Notes: generated from the sequence alone by a model not told the origin. A stretch of DNA of 64,000 nucleotides from Saliphagus infecundisoli (GCF_020177375.1 NZ_JAIWHV010000001.1:186001-250000), one strand, 5' to 3'. Positions 8,205 to 16,992 are shown, counted from the stretch's first letter. Translations and numbers: made by a program.

Positions 8205-8995
8205 GCTTAGAGCCGAAGGACGAACACGATCACAACGCCTGGCTCGCCGAGCGCGACCTCTCAGTCATCGAGAAGACGTATCTGACGACGCTGGTCTGGC
8301 TCGACCGGCGCCTCCGGCTCGTCGACTATCTGGAGATCTTAGAGAACATGTACTACAAGATCAACCTCCAGATGCCAAAGAGCCACACCGAACAGTACAA
8401 CCTGGACAACAAGTTCTGGTACTGGTATCCCCTCTACGCGCTGGGCTCGTTTTCTTTACTGGCCTATCTCGTCGCGGCGATCAGCGGGGCCTTACTCGGG
8501 TTCTACTACGCGCCCGCGACCGCCGGGGAGACCCCCGCGGCGTACGCGACGATCTCGACGATCATGATGGACCAGAACTTCGGGTTCATGCTCCGGAGCA
8601 TCCACCGGTGGTCGGCCCAGGTGATGGCCGCCGTCGTCTTCCTCCACATGATCCGGGTCTACTTCACGGGCGCCTACAAAGAGCCCCGGGAGGTCAACTG
8701 GCTGATCGGCGTCGTCCTGCTCGCGCTGACCGTCGGCTTCGGCTACACCGGCTACCTGCTGCCCTGGAACCAGCTGGCGTTCTGGGCCGGCCAGATCGGC
8801 GTCGAGATGGCGCTTGCCGTCCCGGTCGTCGGCGAGTGGGGCGCCCAGCTGATCTTCGGCGGCTTCAGCCTGAGCCAGTCGACGCTCCAGCGGATGTACA
8901 TCCTCCACGTGTTCGTCCTCCCGTTCGTTGTGACGGGACTGATCGTGCTCCACATCGGCATCGTCTGGATGCAGGGCATCGCGGAACCCCACTGA
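8201..8995 (+). CDS. Cytochrome b, N-terminal (b6-like) subunit
   Basis: 264 residues. Four membrane helices follow an N-terminal extension of about 75 residues. The heme-ligand histidines appear as the expected two pairs: SIHRWSAQ and FLHMIRVYFTGAYK in helix B, and YILHVF and VLHIGIVW in helix D. A GYTGYLLPWNQ segment is the conserved quinol-site loop. The protein ends after helix D, so the cytochrome is split as in b6f complexes, with the remaining helices encoded by the next gene. It overlaps the Rieske gene by four bases. Confidence 0.93.
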   Translation: MSLEPKDEHDHNAWLAERDLSVIEKTYLTTLVWLDRRLRLVDYLEILENMYYKINLQMPKSHTEQYNLDNKFWYWYPLYALGSFSLLAYLVAAISGALLGFYYAPATAGETPAAYATISTIMMDQNFGFMLRSIHRWSAQVMAAVVFLHMIRVYFTGAYKEPREVNWLIGVVLLALTVGFGYTGYLLPWNQLAFWAGQIGVEMALAVPVVGEWGAQLIFGGFSLSQSTLQRMYILHVFVLPFVVTGLIVLHIGIVWMQGIAEPH

Positions 8996-8999
8996 TACA

Positions 9000-9758
9000 A
9001 TGAGCGACAACCAAGACCCACAGACCGACGGCAGCGGCCCCGGAATCGTCGCGCCCGACGACGAGACGCCCACCTGGCGCGAACGGAAGGAACGCCGGAC
9101 CGGCCTCTCGCGGCTCACCTACGAGTACTTCGAGCGCTCCCGCCGCGAGGACCAGGACCTCCGCCAGGAGTCGACCTACGTCGAACGCGACGTGCTCGGC
9201 TTTCCCGCCTGGCCCCACGAGACGGTCCGGAACCTCGCGATCTCGAGTTTCTTCGTCGGGATGCTGGTGTTCCTGGCGGCGATGCTCCCGCCCCACCTCG
9301 GGGACGTGGCCAACCCCGCCCAGACGCCCTCCGTCATCATCCCCGACTGGTATCTCTACTGGTCGTTCGGCCTGTTGAAGCTCGGCCCGCTCAACCCCGA
9401 GCTGTCGATCCTGGGCGGCGAGAAGCTCATGTCCGACGAGTTCTACGGCGTGCTCGCGAACGTCGCCGTCGTCGGCGTGATCGCAATCGTTCCCTTCCTC
9501 AACAAGGGCAGCGCCCGGCGCCCGGTCGAGCAGCCGTTCTGGACGGCCGTCGGCGTCGCCGGCGTCACCTTCGCGTTCACGATGAGCGTGGTGGCGGTCC
9601 AGAACCTCGTCCCGTTCAGCCACGGGATCACGTTCGACCTCTCGTTCCTGTTGCCGCTGGTGGCGGGAACGATCGCGTACTCGGTACTGAAGGCGATGCG
9701 CGAGGGGTACATGTACGACCTGAACCGACGGTACTACCGCCTCAGGCCGCCGAAGTAG
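9000..9758 (+). CDS. Cytochrome b, C-terminal (subunit IV-like) subunit
   Basis: 252 residues. A charged cytoplasmic N-terminal part (1-70) precedes four predicted helices. The quinol-oxidation (Qo) loop reads IIPDWYLYW, i.e. a PDWY version of the PEWY motif. Family knowledge links non-PEWY versions to low-potential quinones such as menaquinone, which haloarchaea use. It starts four bases after the b6-like gene and completes the split cytochrome b. No extra heme motif (CXXCH) is present. Confidence 0.9.
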   Translation: MSDNQDPQTDGSGPGIVAPDDETPTWRERKERRTGLSRLTYEYFERSRREDQDLRQESTYVERDVLGFPAWPHETVRNLAISSFFVGMLVFLAAMLPPHLGDVANPAQTPSVIIPDWYLYWSFGLLKLGPLNPELSILGGEKLMSDEFYGVLANVAVVGVIAIVPFLNKGSARRPVEQPFWTAVGVAGVTFAFTMSVVAVQNLVPFSHGITFDLSFLLPLVAGTIAYSVLKAMREGYMYDLNRRYYRLRPPK

Positions 9759-9771
9759 TGCGAGCACCCGA

Positions 9772-10125
9772 ATGACCGATCGAGACGGAAGGGACGGAAC
9801 GACCGATGAGGCCGGAGAGAACGCGGACGACGGCCCGGATCGACACGACGTCGTCGTCCCGCTCAGGCTCTACAAGACCGTCACCGTTTTCTCGACGCTG
9901 ATCGCCATCGTCTCGATTCTCGCGGGGTTTGCCCTGTTGGACGCCGCGACGAACCGTGCCCAGGCCGACATCGGCGAGATCGGCGTCGGGCTCTCGATCG
10001 TGGGCGTCGCCCTGATCGCGACCGGCGCGCTCACCTACGCGTTCTCGACGCGGTTTCGGGCCGCCGGGATGGGAAACGCTAAAGACGAGCCCGACGAAGG
10101 ATCGACTACGAACAATGGCCGATGA
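9772..10125 (+). CDS. Small two-helix membrane protein of the cytochrome bc operon
   Basis: 117 residues: a charged N-terminal tail (1-27), a helix near 40-62, a second near 72-95, and a short polar tail. It begins 13 bases after the cytochrome b gene and its end overlaps the next gene by 11 bases. No catalytic or metal motif is seen. Likely an accessory subunit, from context only. Confidence 0.75.
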   Translation: MTDRDGRDGTTDEAGENADDGPDRHDVVVPLRLYKTVTVFSTLIAIVSILAGFALLDAATNRAQADIGEIGVGLSIVGVALIATGALTYAFSTRFRAAGMGNAKDEPDEGSTTNNGR

Positions 10126-10381
10126 ATTCATCAAGGGGTTTGCCATCCTCACTGGGGGGTTGCTCATATGGTTGGTGTTCGCTGGCTGGTTCAACACCCC
10201 GAGCTTCTACGATACGCAGCTCATCGCACCGAACCCGGAGGATCCCGGCACCTACGCGGCCGTCGCGCTCGTGATCAAGGACGCGATGTTGTACTTCGCG
10301 CTGGTCGGAGCGTTCACCTTCTGGGTGCTCGTCCCGACCGGACGGCGCGCCCGGGAGTACTACGCGGAGACCGACAGCTGA
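10115..10381 (+). CDS. Small two-helix membrane protein, last gene of the cytochrome bc operon
   Basis: 88 residues with helices at about 5-27 and 50-72 and a short basic end. It overlaps the preceding gene by 11 bases in another frame, which strongly suggests co-translation. Length and hydrophobicity resemble the small single- or double-helix subunits of bc/b6f complexes, but there is no sequence motif to prove it. Unknown function. Confidence 0.75.
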   Translation: MADEFIKGFAILTGGLLIWLVFAGWFNTPSFYDTQLIAPNPEDPGTYAAVALVIKDAMLYFALVGAFTFWVLVPTGRRAREYYAETDS

Positions 10382-10496
10382 ACGCGCGGTCTCGAGTCCG
10401 GTCCGAACTGGTTTTCGGTGGTGACCGAACCCGGGAGCGCCCGCGTCGTCCGCGGAAACGGGGAGCCGGCCCGAAGACGAGACCGTCGGTGCTCTC

Positions 10497-10575
10497 ATAG
10501 GGTCGGTCACAAGTCAGTGTCCCGTCGATCGAAACACGGCACTGCGAGACCGGCAGATCGTCGTAACGACCCTCT
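10497..10575. repeat. ~79 bp element with terminal inverted repeats, copy B
   Basis: Aligns with the reverse complement of 1427-1508 over its full length at roughly three quarters identity by eye, with an identical ACAAGTCAGTG core and two small gaps. Its ends (10497-10512 and about 10561-10575) are imperfect inverted copies of each other. Both copies sit in intergenic DNA and lie in opposite orientation. Divergence suggests an old pair. Confidence 0.65.
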
Positions 10576-10701
10576 CGGCTGTGTTCGAGCCGAAGCCTCC
10601 CAAGGGGTGAACGAGTCGCTCGATGCTGCCCGGTCTTTGACGGGGACGCCACGAGTGACTGGAACTGAAGCGACGACCGTGCGCCGAGAACCGGGATCGA
10701 A

Positions 10702-10722
10702 GCCCCTCCCGGACCGAGGGGC
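10702..10722. terminator. GC-rich hairpin, possible terminator for the minus-strand gene
   Basis: GCCCCTC (10702-10708) pairs perfectly with GAGGGGC (10716-10722) around a 7-base loop. It lies about 22 bases beyond the stop codon of the 10745 gene. There is no T-run after it, so its role in archaeal termination is uncertain; it could equally be a stabilising 3' hairpin. Confidence 0.35.
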
Positions 10723-10744
10723 GTCTGGGAGGAACGGGGAGAGG

Positions 10745-11200
10745 TCACACGATCGCGTCCCAGACCGGACTGACGATGAAGAAAAGCGACTGGTAGGCGA
10801 TGTAGGCGAAGACGAGCGCCGACGCGAACAGCGCGCCGTTCGGGCGCTCGATGGGCCGCTCAGTGCGCGCCTCGACGAGGCGGGCCTCGAACTCGAAGAC
10901 GTCGGCGATCACGAGCGCGAGGACGAGGGTCGTCAGGACGACGCCGCCGTGGAGGTGGACCGTGATGTAGTAGAACGACCCGAGCACGAGCGCGACGTTC
11001 GTGGCGTCGAGGGCGGTGCTCCGGGTGATCGCCTCGGCGCCGCCCTCGCGTGCGGCGCTGGCGTAGTCGCGGTAGGCGAGCGCGCGGATCGCGAGGTTCG
11101 CAACCACGACGACGAGCAGGACGAACTCGATGGCCGCGACGCCGCTGACCACCTCCTGGGCGAGGACGTCGATCGGCCCGAACAGCGATGACGTGATCAT
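10745..11200 (-). CDS. Four-helix membrane protein, unknown function
   Basis: 151 residues with helices near 14-38, 65-83, 88-105 and 125-145. A histidine (YYITVHLHGG) sits at the start of helix 3. It looks like a small integral membrane protein with a cytoplasmic charged loop (residues 42-60). It is convergent to the cytochrome operon and alone on its strand. I do not recognise a functional family; a link with the respiratory genes is only positional. Confidence 0.65.
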   Translation of the reverse strand: MITSSLFGPIDVLAQEVVSGVAAIEFVLLVVVVANLAIRALAYRDYASAAREGGAEAITRSTALDATNVALVLGSFYYITVHLHGGVVLTTLVLALVIADVFEFEARLVEARTERPIERPNGALFASALVFAYIAYQSLFFIVSPVWDAIV

Positions 11201-11285
11201 ACCCGAAACACGGTGGTTCGACCATTAGAGTGTTTCCAATGTGGACGGGTGCCAACGGTCGTCGGCCGGTGCGTCCACATCCGGT

Positions 11286-12047
11286 TCACTCGAGGCCGGG
11301 GTCAGCGACCACCGCGAGGTTGCCGTCGGTGCCGATCGAGACCGGCGAGCCGACGCCGACGGTGGCGACGGTCCGGTCGTCGGCCTGGAGGGAGACGGCT
11401 CCCTCGTCGCGTTCGACGGCGAGCGCGAGGGCGTCGTCGGGGAGGATCCACTGCTTGGTCTTCGTGACGAAGGGGGCGACCGGAACGACGGCGACGCCCG
11501 CGAGGGACGCCGAGAGCACCGGGGCGCCGGCGGCGCTCGCGTAGCCGTGGCTCCCCTGGGGGGTCGCGACGACGACGCCGTCGGCCCGGAACCGCGCGAC
11601 CGTCTCCCCCCGGCTCGAGACGCTGTACTCCGAGATGCGCGCGGGTTCGGCGGTCAGGAGGCCGACGTCGAAAAACGCTCGCTTGGAAACCCCCTCCGTC
11701 TCGACCCGGAGGACCGGCCGGCGGACCGTCCGCGGGTTGCCCGGGAGGGCGTCCCGGACCGCTTCCGGAAGCCGGTCGGGCGCGACCGAGGGGACGCCAT
11801 CGATCCCGACGGCGAGGACCGGGGCGTCCACGCCCGCCCGGGCGACCGCCGACAGGGAGGGCTCGTCCGGACAGACGACGACGTCGGGCGCTCGCTCGAG
11901 ATCCGGGGCCGGGCCGACCACCAGTCGCCCGCCCTCTCTCTCGACCGTCTCCGAGAGGGCGTCGAGCTCGAGTGAGGAGCCGCCACTCTCGCCCTCGACG
12001 ACGGCAACGCGGCTCTCCCCCTCGTTCGCCCGCCCCGGCGGTCCCAT
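11286..12047 (-). CDS. NAD kinase-like protein with altered GGDG motif
   Basis: 253 residues. The C-terminal half resembles ATP-NAD kinases, with VVATPQGSHGYASAAG in place of the family's STPTGSTAY..SAGG signature and a beta-rich end. In the N-terminal half the usual GGDGT nucleotide motif is not present; the equivalent position reads CPDEPSLS. The aspartate may be conserved but the glycines are lost. Family knowledge: haloarchaea often carry two NAD kinase paralogues. This one may have changed substrate or lost kinase activity; that is inference. The ATG at 12047 is taken because upstream sequence runs into the promoter of the prenyl synthase gene. Confidence 0.7.
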   Translation of the reverse strand: MGPPGRANEGESRVAVVEGESGGSSLELDALSETVEREGGRLVVGPAPDLERAPDVVVCPDEPSLSAVARAGVDAPVLAVGIDGVPSVAPDRLPEAVRDALPGNPRTVRRPVLRVETEGVSKRAFFDVGLLTAEPARISEYSVSSRGETVARFRADGVVVATPQGSHGYASAAGAPVLSASLAGVAVVPVAPFVTKTKQWILPDDALALAVERDEGAVSLQADDRTVATVGVGSPVSIGTDGNLAVVADPGLE

Positions 12048-12140
12048 ACGGGCCGTTCCGGCGCGCCGGTCAAAAGCATGCGGTTTGGATGCCGGGACGT
12101 CGAACTGAATCTTTTTCACCCCGCTCCGTGACCGGCCCGT

Positions 12141-13205
12141 ATGCGGGAGACGCTCGCGGCGTGGCGGCCGGCGATCGACGACGCGATCGCCGACCTGCTC
12201 CCACGGGAAATCGACGCCGACTACCTCGAGGACTTCTTCGGCGCGCCCACCTACGTGTACGACCCCGAAAGCATCCAGCGGGGCCTCGCGGACCCGGTTT
12301 GGGACCTGCTCGACCGGGGCGGGAAACGCTGGCGGGCCGTCCTCTTTCTGGTCCTCGTCGAGGGGTTCGGCGAGGACCCCGAGGAACTCCTCGCTTACGC
12401 CTGCATCCCCGAGATCCTCCACAACGGGACGATCATCGTCGACGACGTCGAGGACGAGGCCGCGATCCGCCGGGGCGAGCCCGCCCTCCACCGCGTCTAC
12501 GGCGAGGACGTCGCGCTGAACGCCGGCAACGCGCTGTACTTTCTCCCCCTGAAAGTTCTCGAACGCGATCCGGGCGACCTCCCCGCCGAGGCCCGGCTGG
12601 CGGCCTACGAGATGCTCACCCACGAACTCAACCGGACCCACCTCGGCCAGGGAATGGACATCGCCTGGCACAACGAGCGCGACGTCCGGATCTCCCGGGC
12701 GGAGTACCTCGAGATGTGTGCGTGCAAGACGGGCTGTCTCGGCCGGATCGTCGCCCGTCTGGCGGCGATCGTCGCCGGGCAGTCCGAAGCAATCGAGCGC
12801 CACGCCGCCGCCTACGCCGAACTCACCTCGGTCGCCTTCCAGATCGGCGACGACATCTTGGACGTCGAGAACTCCCTCGGCCGGGCCGGCGACTTCGGCA
12901 AGGAGTTCGGCAACGACGTCCGGGAGGGCAAGAAGACGCTGCTGGCGATCCACGCCCTCGAGGAGGCCGACCCCGCCGACGCGGAGCGCCTCCGGGGGAT
13001 CCTCGGTGCCGACACGAACACCGACGAGGAGATCCGGGAGGCCCTCGCGATCCTCGAGTCGGCCGGCAGCGTCGAGTACGCCCGCGAGCGCGCCCTCGAG
13101 CTGGCCGCCGAGGCCAGAGAGCACGTCGATGCCCTCGGGGTCGACCCTGACACGGCGGAGAAACTCGCGGCGTTCACGACGTTCGTCATCGACCGGGACG
13201 CCTGA
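12141..13205 (+). CDS. idsA: Polyprenyl (geranylgeranyl/farnesyl-type) diphosphate synthase
   Basis: 354 residues, trans-isoprenyl diphosphate synthase. The first aspartate-rich motif DDVED is at residues 101-105, followed by RRGEPALH. The second is GDDILD near residue 237, followed by a G-K-E-F lysine. These bind Mg2+ and the allylic and homoallylic diphosphates. Residues four and five before the first motif are Thr and Gly, not bulky aromatics, which would allow a C20 or longer product; that is inference. It supplies the chains of archaeal ether lipids, from precursors made via mvaD. Confidence 0.88.
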   Translation: MRETLAAWRPAIDDAIADLLPREIDADYLEDFFGAPTYVYDPESIQRGLADPVWDLLDRGGKRWRAVLFLVLVEGFGEDPEELLAYACIPEILHNGTIIVDDVEDEAAIRRGEPALHRVYGEDVALNAGNALYFLPLKVLERDPGDLPAEARLAAYEMLTHELNRTHLGQGMDIAWHNERDVRISRAEYLEMCACKTGCLGRIVARLAAIVAGQSEAIERHAAAYAELTSVAFQIGDDILDVENSLGRAGDFGKEFGNDVREGKKTLLAIHALEEADPADAERLRGILGADTNTDEEIREALAILESAGSVEYARERALELAAEAREHVDALGVDPDTAEKLAAFTTFVIDRDA

Positions 13206-13206
13206 G

Positions 13207-13500
13207 CTATCGGACGTCGGGGCCGCTCTCGTCGGGGCGGCCGACGAGTTCGAGTTCGATCTCCAACCCCTCGTCGCCGACGCCCTCGAACTCGATCTCG
13301 AGTTCGGCGGGCTCGCCGAACGCGAAGGGGAGTTCCCAGTCGTCGCCCTTGATCGTCAGCTCCTCGCCGTCGCGGAGTTGGTTCCCGAGGTCGATCAGGA
13401 ACCGGCCCGCTTCCTCCGTCGAGAGGCGGTACTCGCGTTCGAAGTTCCGGCCGGGTCGGATCGTCGTCCGTCCTTCCGGGTCGTCGTCGGAATCGGTCAT
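13207..13500 (-). CDS. Amphi-Trp domain protein
   Basis: 97 residues. It has the layout of the amphi-Trp domain: a helix with SAEEAG-like residues (STEEAGRFLIDLGNQLRDG), then alternating strands ending in E-x-E-x-E repeats (ELEIEFEG, LEIELELVG). The ATG at 13500 is preferred to one at 13563 because the extra N-terminus would be low-complexity. It converges on the prenyl synthase gene, one base between the stops. Function of this domain is not established. Confidence 0.75.
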   Translation of the reverse strand: MTDSDDDPEGRTTIRPGRNFEREYRLSTEEAGRFLIDLGNQLRDGEELTIKGDDWELPFAFGEPAELEIEFEGVGDEGLEIELELVGRPDESGPDVR

Positions 13501-13566
13501 GAACGGGTGAGGAGTGGCGACGAGGATAGCGGTTGCGGTCCGCCCGGTCACCGCGACCCGCATCGT

Positions 13567-14877
13567 CTACGTCGGGGCGAGCCGGACGATCGGGGCGTCC
13601 TCGGCGTCGACGGCGACGTAGACGACGCTCGAATCGCCGACGACGACGTCCCGGACGCGCCACCCGCGATCGACCAGCAGCGGCTCTCGCTCCCGGACGG
13701 AGACGTCGTCGGTCCCCGCCCCTTCGACGGAAAAGCGCCCAAGGTATCCCTCGGCCAGGTTGCCGACGAGGAGGTCGCCCTGCCACGGGAGGGCCGTCCC
13801 GTCGTAGAACGCGGCGCCGCTCGGCGGGAACCCGCCCGAGCCACACTCCCAGTAGTGGACGGGCTCGACCGTCCCCTCGCGTTCGTCGGGGCGGTCGCCG
13901 ACGGGGTCGTCGGTGCCGTACTCGCAGGCGTAGGTCGCGACCGGCCAGCCGTAGTTGCCGCCCGCCTCGAGCCGATTGATCTCGTCGCCGTCCTCCTCGC
14001 CGTGTTCGGCCTGCCAGATCCCGCCGGTTTCGGGGTGGACCGCCATCGCCTGGGGGTTCCGGTGGCCGTAGCTGTAGATCGCCTCCCGGACGGCCTCATC
14101 GCCGCCGACGAACGGGTTATCCTCGGGGATCGAGCCGTCCGGACGGAGCCGCAGCGTCGTCCCGAGATCCGTCCCCAGGTCCTGGGCGACGTGGTCCGGG
14201 CCGAACTCCTTTGACTGGCGGTCGCCGACGGTCACGTAGAGCATCCCGTCGGCGCCGAAGACGGCCCGGGAGCCGTAGTGGCCGCTCGAGCCCGCGGCGT
14301 CGGCGACGTACAGTTCCTCGAAGCCCTCTACGGCCATCGCCTCGGCGTCGAACCGGCCTCGCCCGAGGTGGGTTGCCGACTCTCCGTCGCCGGTCCCGGC
14401 GGCGTAGGTGAGGTAGATCCAGGGCTCCTCGTCGAAGTCGGGGGCCAACTCGACGTCGAGCAGGCCGCCCTGCCCCTCCGGGAGGACCTCCGGCACGCCG
14501 TCGATCGGGTCGACGTCCCCGGAGTCCGGATCGATTCGGACGAGCCGACCCTCGCGCTCGGTGACGAGGAGCCCGCCCGGCGGGAGAATTGCGATCGCCC
14601 ACGGGTGGGACAGCCCGGTCGCGACCTCCGTGACCGCGAGGGAGGGTTCCTCGGGGTCCGGGTCCGCCTCGGATTCGGTGCCTCCGGACTCGTCCTCGGA
14701 CCCCTCTCCGTCGCGTCCGTCCTCCGTTTCGTCGTCTACGGAACCCGCGGGATCGTCTTCCCGATCCGCCGCGGACCCGCTTGCGTCATCGTCGAACCCG
14801 AGACAGCCGGTAGCGGGAACGGGCGCGATCGCCGCCCCGAGAAGGACCGCCCGTCGCGAGTACCGGGAGGAGGTCAT
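13567..14877 (-). CDS. Exported PQQ-type sugar dehydrogenase lipoprotein
   Basis: 436 residues. The N-terminus has a twin-arginine-like start (SRRAVLLG) and a lipobox ending ATGC at residues 22-25, so export and lipid anchoring are likely. An acidic linker rich in Asp/Glu/Ser (about 30-80) follows. From residue 85 the protein shows the six-bladed beta-propeller pattern of glucose/sorbosone dehydrogenases: SHPWAIAILPPGGLLVTER, then QGGLLDVELAPDF and HRNPQAMAVHPETG. Family knowledge: these oxidise aldose sugars outside the cell with PQQ. Whether this organism has PQQ is not shown in the window. Confidence 0.85.
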   Translation of the reverse strand: MTSSRYSRRAVLLGAAIAPVPATGCLGFDDDASGSAADREDDPAGSVDDETEDGRDGEGSEDESGGTESEADPDPEEPSLAVTEVATGLSHPWAIAILPPGGLLVTEREGRLVRIDPDSGDVDPIDGVPEVLPEGQGGLLDVELAPDFDEEPWIYLTYAAGTGDGESATHLGRGRFDAEAMAVEGFEELYVADAAGSSGHYGSRAVFGADGMLYVTVGDRQSKEFGPDHVAQDLGTDLGTTLRLRPDGSIPEDNPFVGGDEAVREAIYSYGHRNPQAMAVHPETGGIWQAEHGEEDGDEINRLEAGGNYGWPVATYACEYGTDDPVGDRPDEREGTVEPVHYWECGSGGFPPSGAAFYDGTALPWQGDLLVGNLAEGYLGRFSVEGAGTDDVSVREREPLLVDRGWRVRDVVVGDSSVVYVAVDAEDAPIVRLAPT

Positions 14878-14925
14878 CGGGACCGAATGGGGGTCCCCGC
14901 CGTATCACGCTTCCGGGGGAGGAGG

Positions 14926-16926
14926 TCAGTCGTCGCCGACCTGGGCAGCGATGTCGTCGACGACGTCGGGGTTGCGCAGGGTGGAGGTGTCCCCGAGGTC
15001 GTTGCCGCTGGCGAGGTCCTCGAGGAGTCGGCGCATGATCTTGCCCGATCTGGTTTTGGGGAGTTCGGGCGTGAAGACGACCTCTTCGGGGCGGGCGATG
15101 GGACCGATGGCCTCCTCGACGCCTTCGACGATGCGCTCGCGGAGGTCGTCGCTTCCCTCGTAGTCGTCCTCAACGATGACGTAGGCGTAGACGGCTTCGC
15201 CCTTGAGGTCGTGGTCGCCGCCGACGACGGCGGCTTCGGCGACGCCCTCGGTGCCGACGATGGCGCTTTCGATCTCCATCGTGCCCAGGCGGTGGCCCGA
15301 AACGTTGATGACGTCGTCGACGCGCCCGAGGATGGTGATATACCCATCCGAGTCGATCTTGGCACCGTCCTCGGGGAAGTAGACCCACTCGTCGGCGTCG
15401 GGATCCGAATACTCGCGCCAGTACTCTTCGAGGAAGCGCTCGTCGTTGTTGTAGAGCGTCCGGAGCATCCCGGGCCAGGGGTTGTCGACCGTGAGATAGC
15501 CCGCGTCACCCGCCTCTACCTCATCGCCGCCCGAATCGACGATCCGGGCGTCGATGCCGGGCAGTGGCGGGCCCGCCGACCCGGGCTTCATCGTCCCGAT
15601 GCCCGGGAGCGTGGTGATCATCATGCCGCCGGTTTCGGTTTGCCACCAGGTATCGACGATCGGGCATTCCTCGCCACCGACATGGGTATAGTACCACTTC
15701 CAAGCACGAGGATTGATCGGCTCGCCCACGGTGCCGAGCAATCGGAGCGAGGAGAGGTCGTGTTCTTTGGGGTAGTCCTGGCCCCACTTCATGAACGCCC
15801 GAATCGCGGTGGGCGCCGTATAGAAGATATCGACGCCATAGTCCTCGACGAGCTCCCAGAGCCGATCTTTCTCGGGGTAGTCCGGAGTTCCCTCGTACAT
15901 TACGCTCGTCGTCCCCAACGCGAGCGGACCGTAGACGATGTACGAATGGCCCGTGATCCAGCCGATGTCCGCGGCACACCAGTAGGTATCGTCGGGCTCG
16001 ACGTCCAGAACCGCGTGGGAGGTCCACGCAGCGTAGGAGAGATACCCCCCGGTGGTGTGTTTGACGCCCTTTGGCTCTCCAGTGGTTCCGGAGGTGTACA
16101 TGAGAAAGAGCATGTCCTCGGCGTCCCGGGAGACCGGATCGACCGACGCGCCCTCCTGCTCGGCGAGCAACTCGTCGTAATCGTACTGGTTCTCACCGAG
16201 CGAGTGCTCGAGTTCGTCTCCGAGCCGATCGACGACGACGGTAGTAGTATCGCCGTCGACGCTTTCGAGGCCCTCGTCGGCCTTCTCCTTGTGATCCAGC
16301 GCATCGCCCCGACGGTAGTAGCCGTCACAGGTGACGAGATGATCGCTGTCGGCGGCGTTCATCCGGGTGGCGAGTGCATCCGCCGAAAAGCCCGCGAAGA
16401 CGACTGAGTGGGGCGCGCCGATGCGCGCACACGCGAGCATGGCGATCGGGAGTTCGGGGATCATCGGCAAGTAGAGCGTCACCACGTCGTCCTCCGCGAC
16501 GCCGAGCTCCCGAAGGACGGCCGCGAACTCCTCGACCTCGCCCAGCAACTCCTCGTAGGTGAACTCGCGGGTGTCGCCCAACTCTCCTTCCCACTGGATG
16601 GCGAGCTCGTCGCCCCGGCCCTCCTCGACGTGTCGGTCCAGACAGTTCGCCGAGGCGTTCAACTCCCCGCCCGTAAACCACTCGTAGAACGGTTCGTCGC
16701 CGTCGTCGAGTACGGTGTCGTACTCCTGGTCCCACGAGAGCAGGTCGGCGGCGCGCTCCCAACACTCCGGCCAGTTCTGCTCGAACTCGTCGTAAATCGC
16801 GGGATCGGAGACGTTGGCCTGAGAAACGAACTCCGCGGAGGGCTCGAACGTCTCCTGGTCGGCGAGCCGTGCCTCGAGTTCTACCGGTGGGTCGTCGTCG
16901 CTTGGCATATCCACGGGATCGTTCAT
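14926..16926 (-). CDS. acs: Acetyl-CoA synthetase (AMP-forming)
   Basis: 666 residues, full family length. It converts acetate, ATP and CoA to acetyl-CoA. The AMP-binding signature YTSGTTGEPKGVKHTTGGYL is near residues 272-291, WWQTETGG near 424, and the C-terminal PKTRSGKIMRR carries the catalytic lysine that is a known acetylation site in homologues. The ATG at 16926 gives an acidic haloarchaeal N-terminal extension. It stands alone; the histidine kinase upstream (16993) is on the same strand with a 66-base gap and could share a transcript. Confidence 0.95.
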   Translation of the reverse strand: MNDPVDMPSDDDPPVELEARLADQETFEPSAEFVSQANVSDPAIYDEFEQNWPECWERAADLLSWDQEYDTVLDDGDEPFYEWFTGGELNASANCLDRHVEEGRGDELAIQWEGELGDTREFTYEELLGEVEEFAAVLRELGVAEDDVVTLYLPMIPELPIAMLACARIGAPHSVVFAGFSADALATRMNAADSDHLVTCDGYYRRGDALDHKEKADEGLESVDGDTTTVVVDRLGDELEHSLGENQYDYDELLAEQEGASVDPVSRDAEDMLFLMYTSGTTGEPKGVKHTTGGYLSYAAWTSHAVLDVEPDDTYWCAADIGWITGHSYIVYGPLALGTTSVMYEGTPDYPEKDRLWELVEDYGVDIFYTAPTAIRAFMKWGQDYPKEHDLSSLRLLGTVGEPINPRAWKWYYTHVGGEECPIVDTWWQTETGGMMITTLPGIGTMKPGSAGPPLPGIDARIVDSGGDEVEAGDAGYLTVDNPWPGMLRTLYNNDERFLEEYWREYSDPDADEWVYFPEDGAKIDSDGYITILGRVDDVINVSGHRLGTMEIESAIVGTEGVAEAAVVGGDHDLKGEAVYAYVIVEDDYEGSDDLRERIVEGVEEAIGPIARPEEVVFTPELPKTRSGKIMRRLLEDLASGNDLGDTSTLRNPDVVDDIAAQVGDD

Positions 16927-16992
16927 CGGAGGAATAAACGTTCCCCCTCCGGAAGGCGAGCGGGCGGGGAGAGGTCGGTCGCGGGTCGCCGA

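Larger units (their letters stand above)
10382..10744. other. 363-base intergenic region with inverted-repeat element and hairpin
   Basis: This convergent gap separates the end of the cytochrome operon from the minus-strand gene at 10745. It contains the second copy of the ~80 bp inverted-repeat element (10497-10575) and a strong hairpin (10702-10722). No frame with convincing coding bias is seen; the reading frames crossing it are rich in Arg/Ser and have no recognisable domain. Confidence 0.6.

Noticed and set aside
11286-13124. Minus-strand open frame extending the NAD-kinase-like gene far upstream
   Set aside because: The extension runs antisense through the prenyl synthase gene; its sequence is low-complexity shadow. 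The ATG at 12047 is the credible start.
13567-14100. Possible second protein antisense or in another frame in the sugar dehydrogenase gene
   Set aside because: Arg/Ser-rich translation without domains, typical of shadow frames in GC-rich genes.
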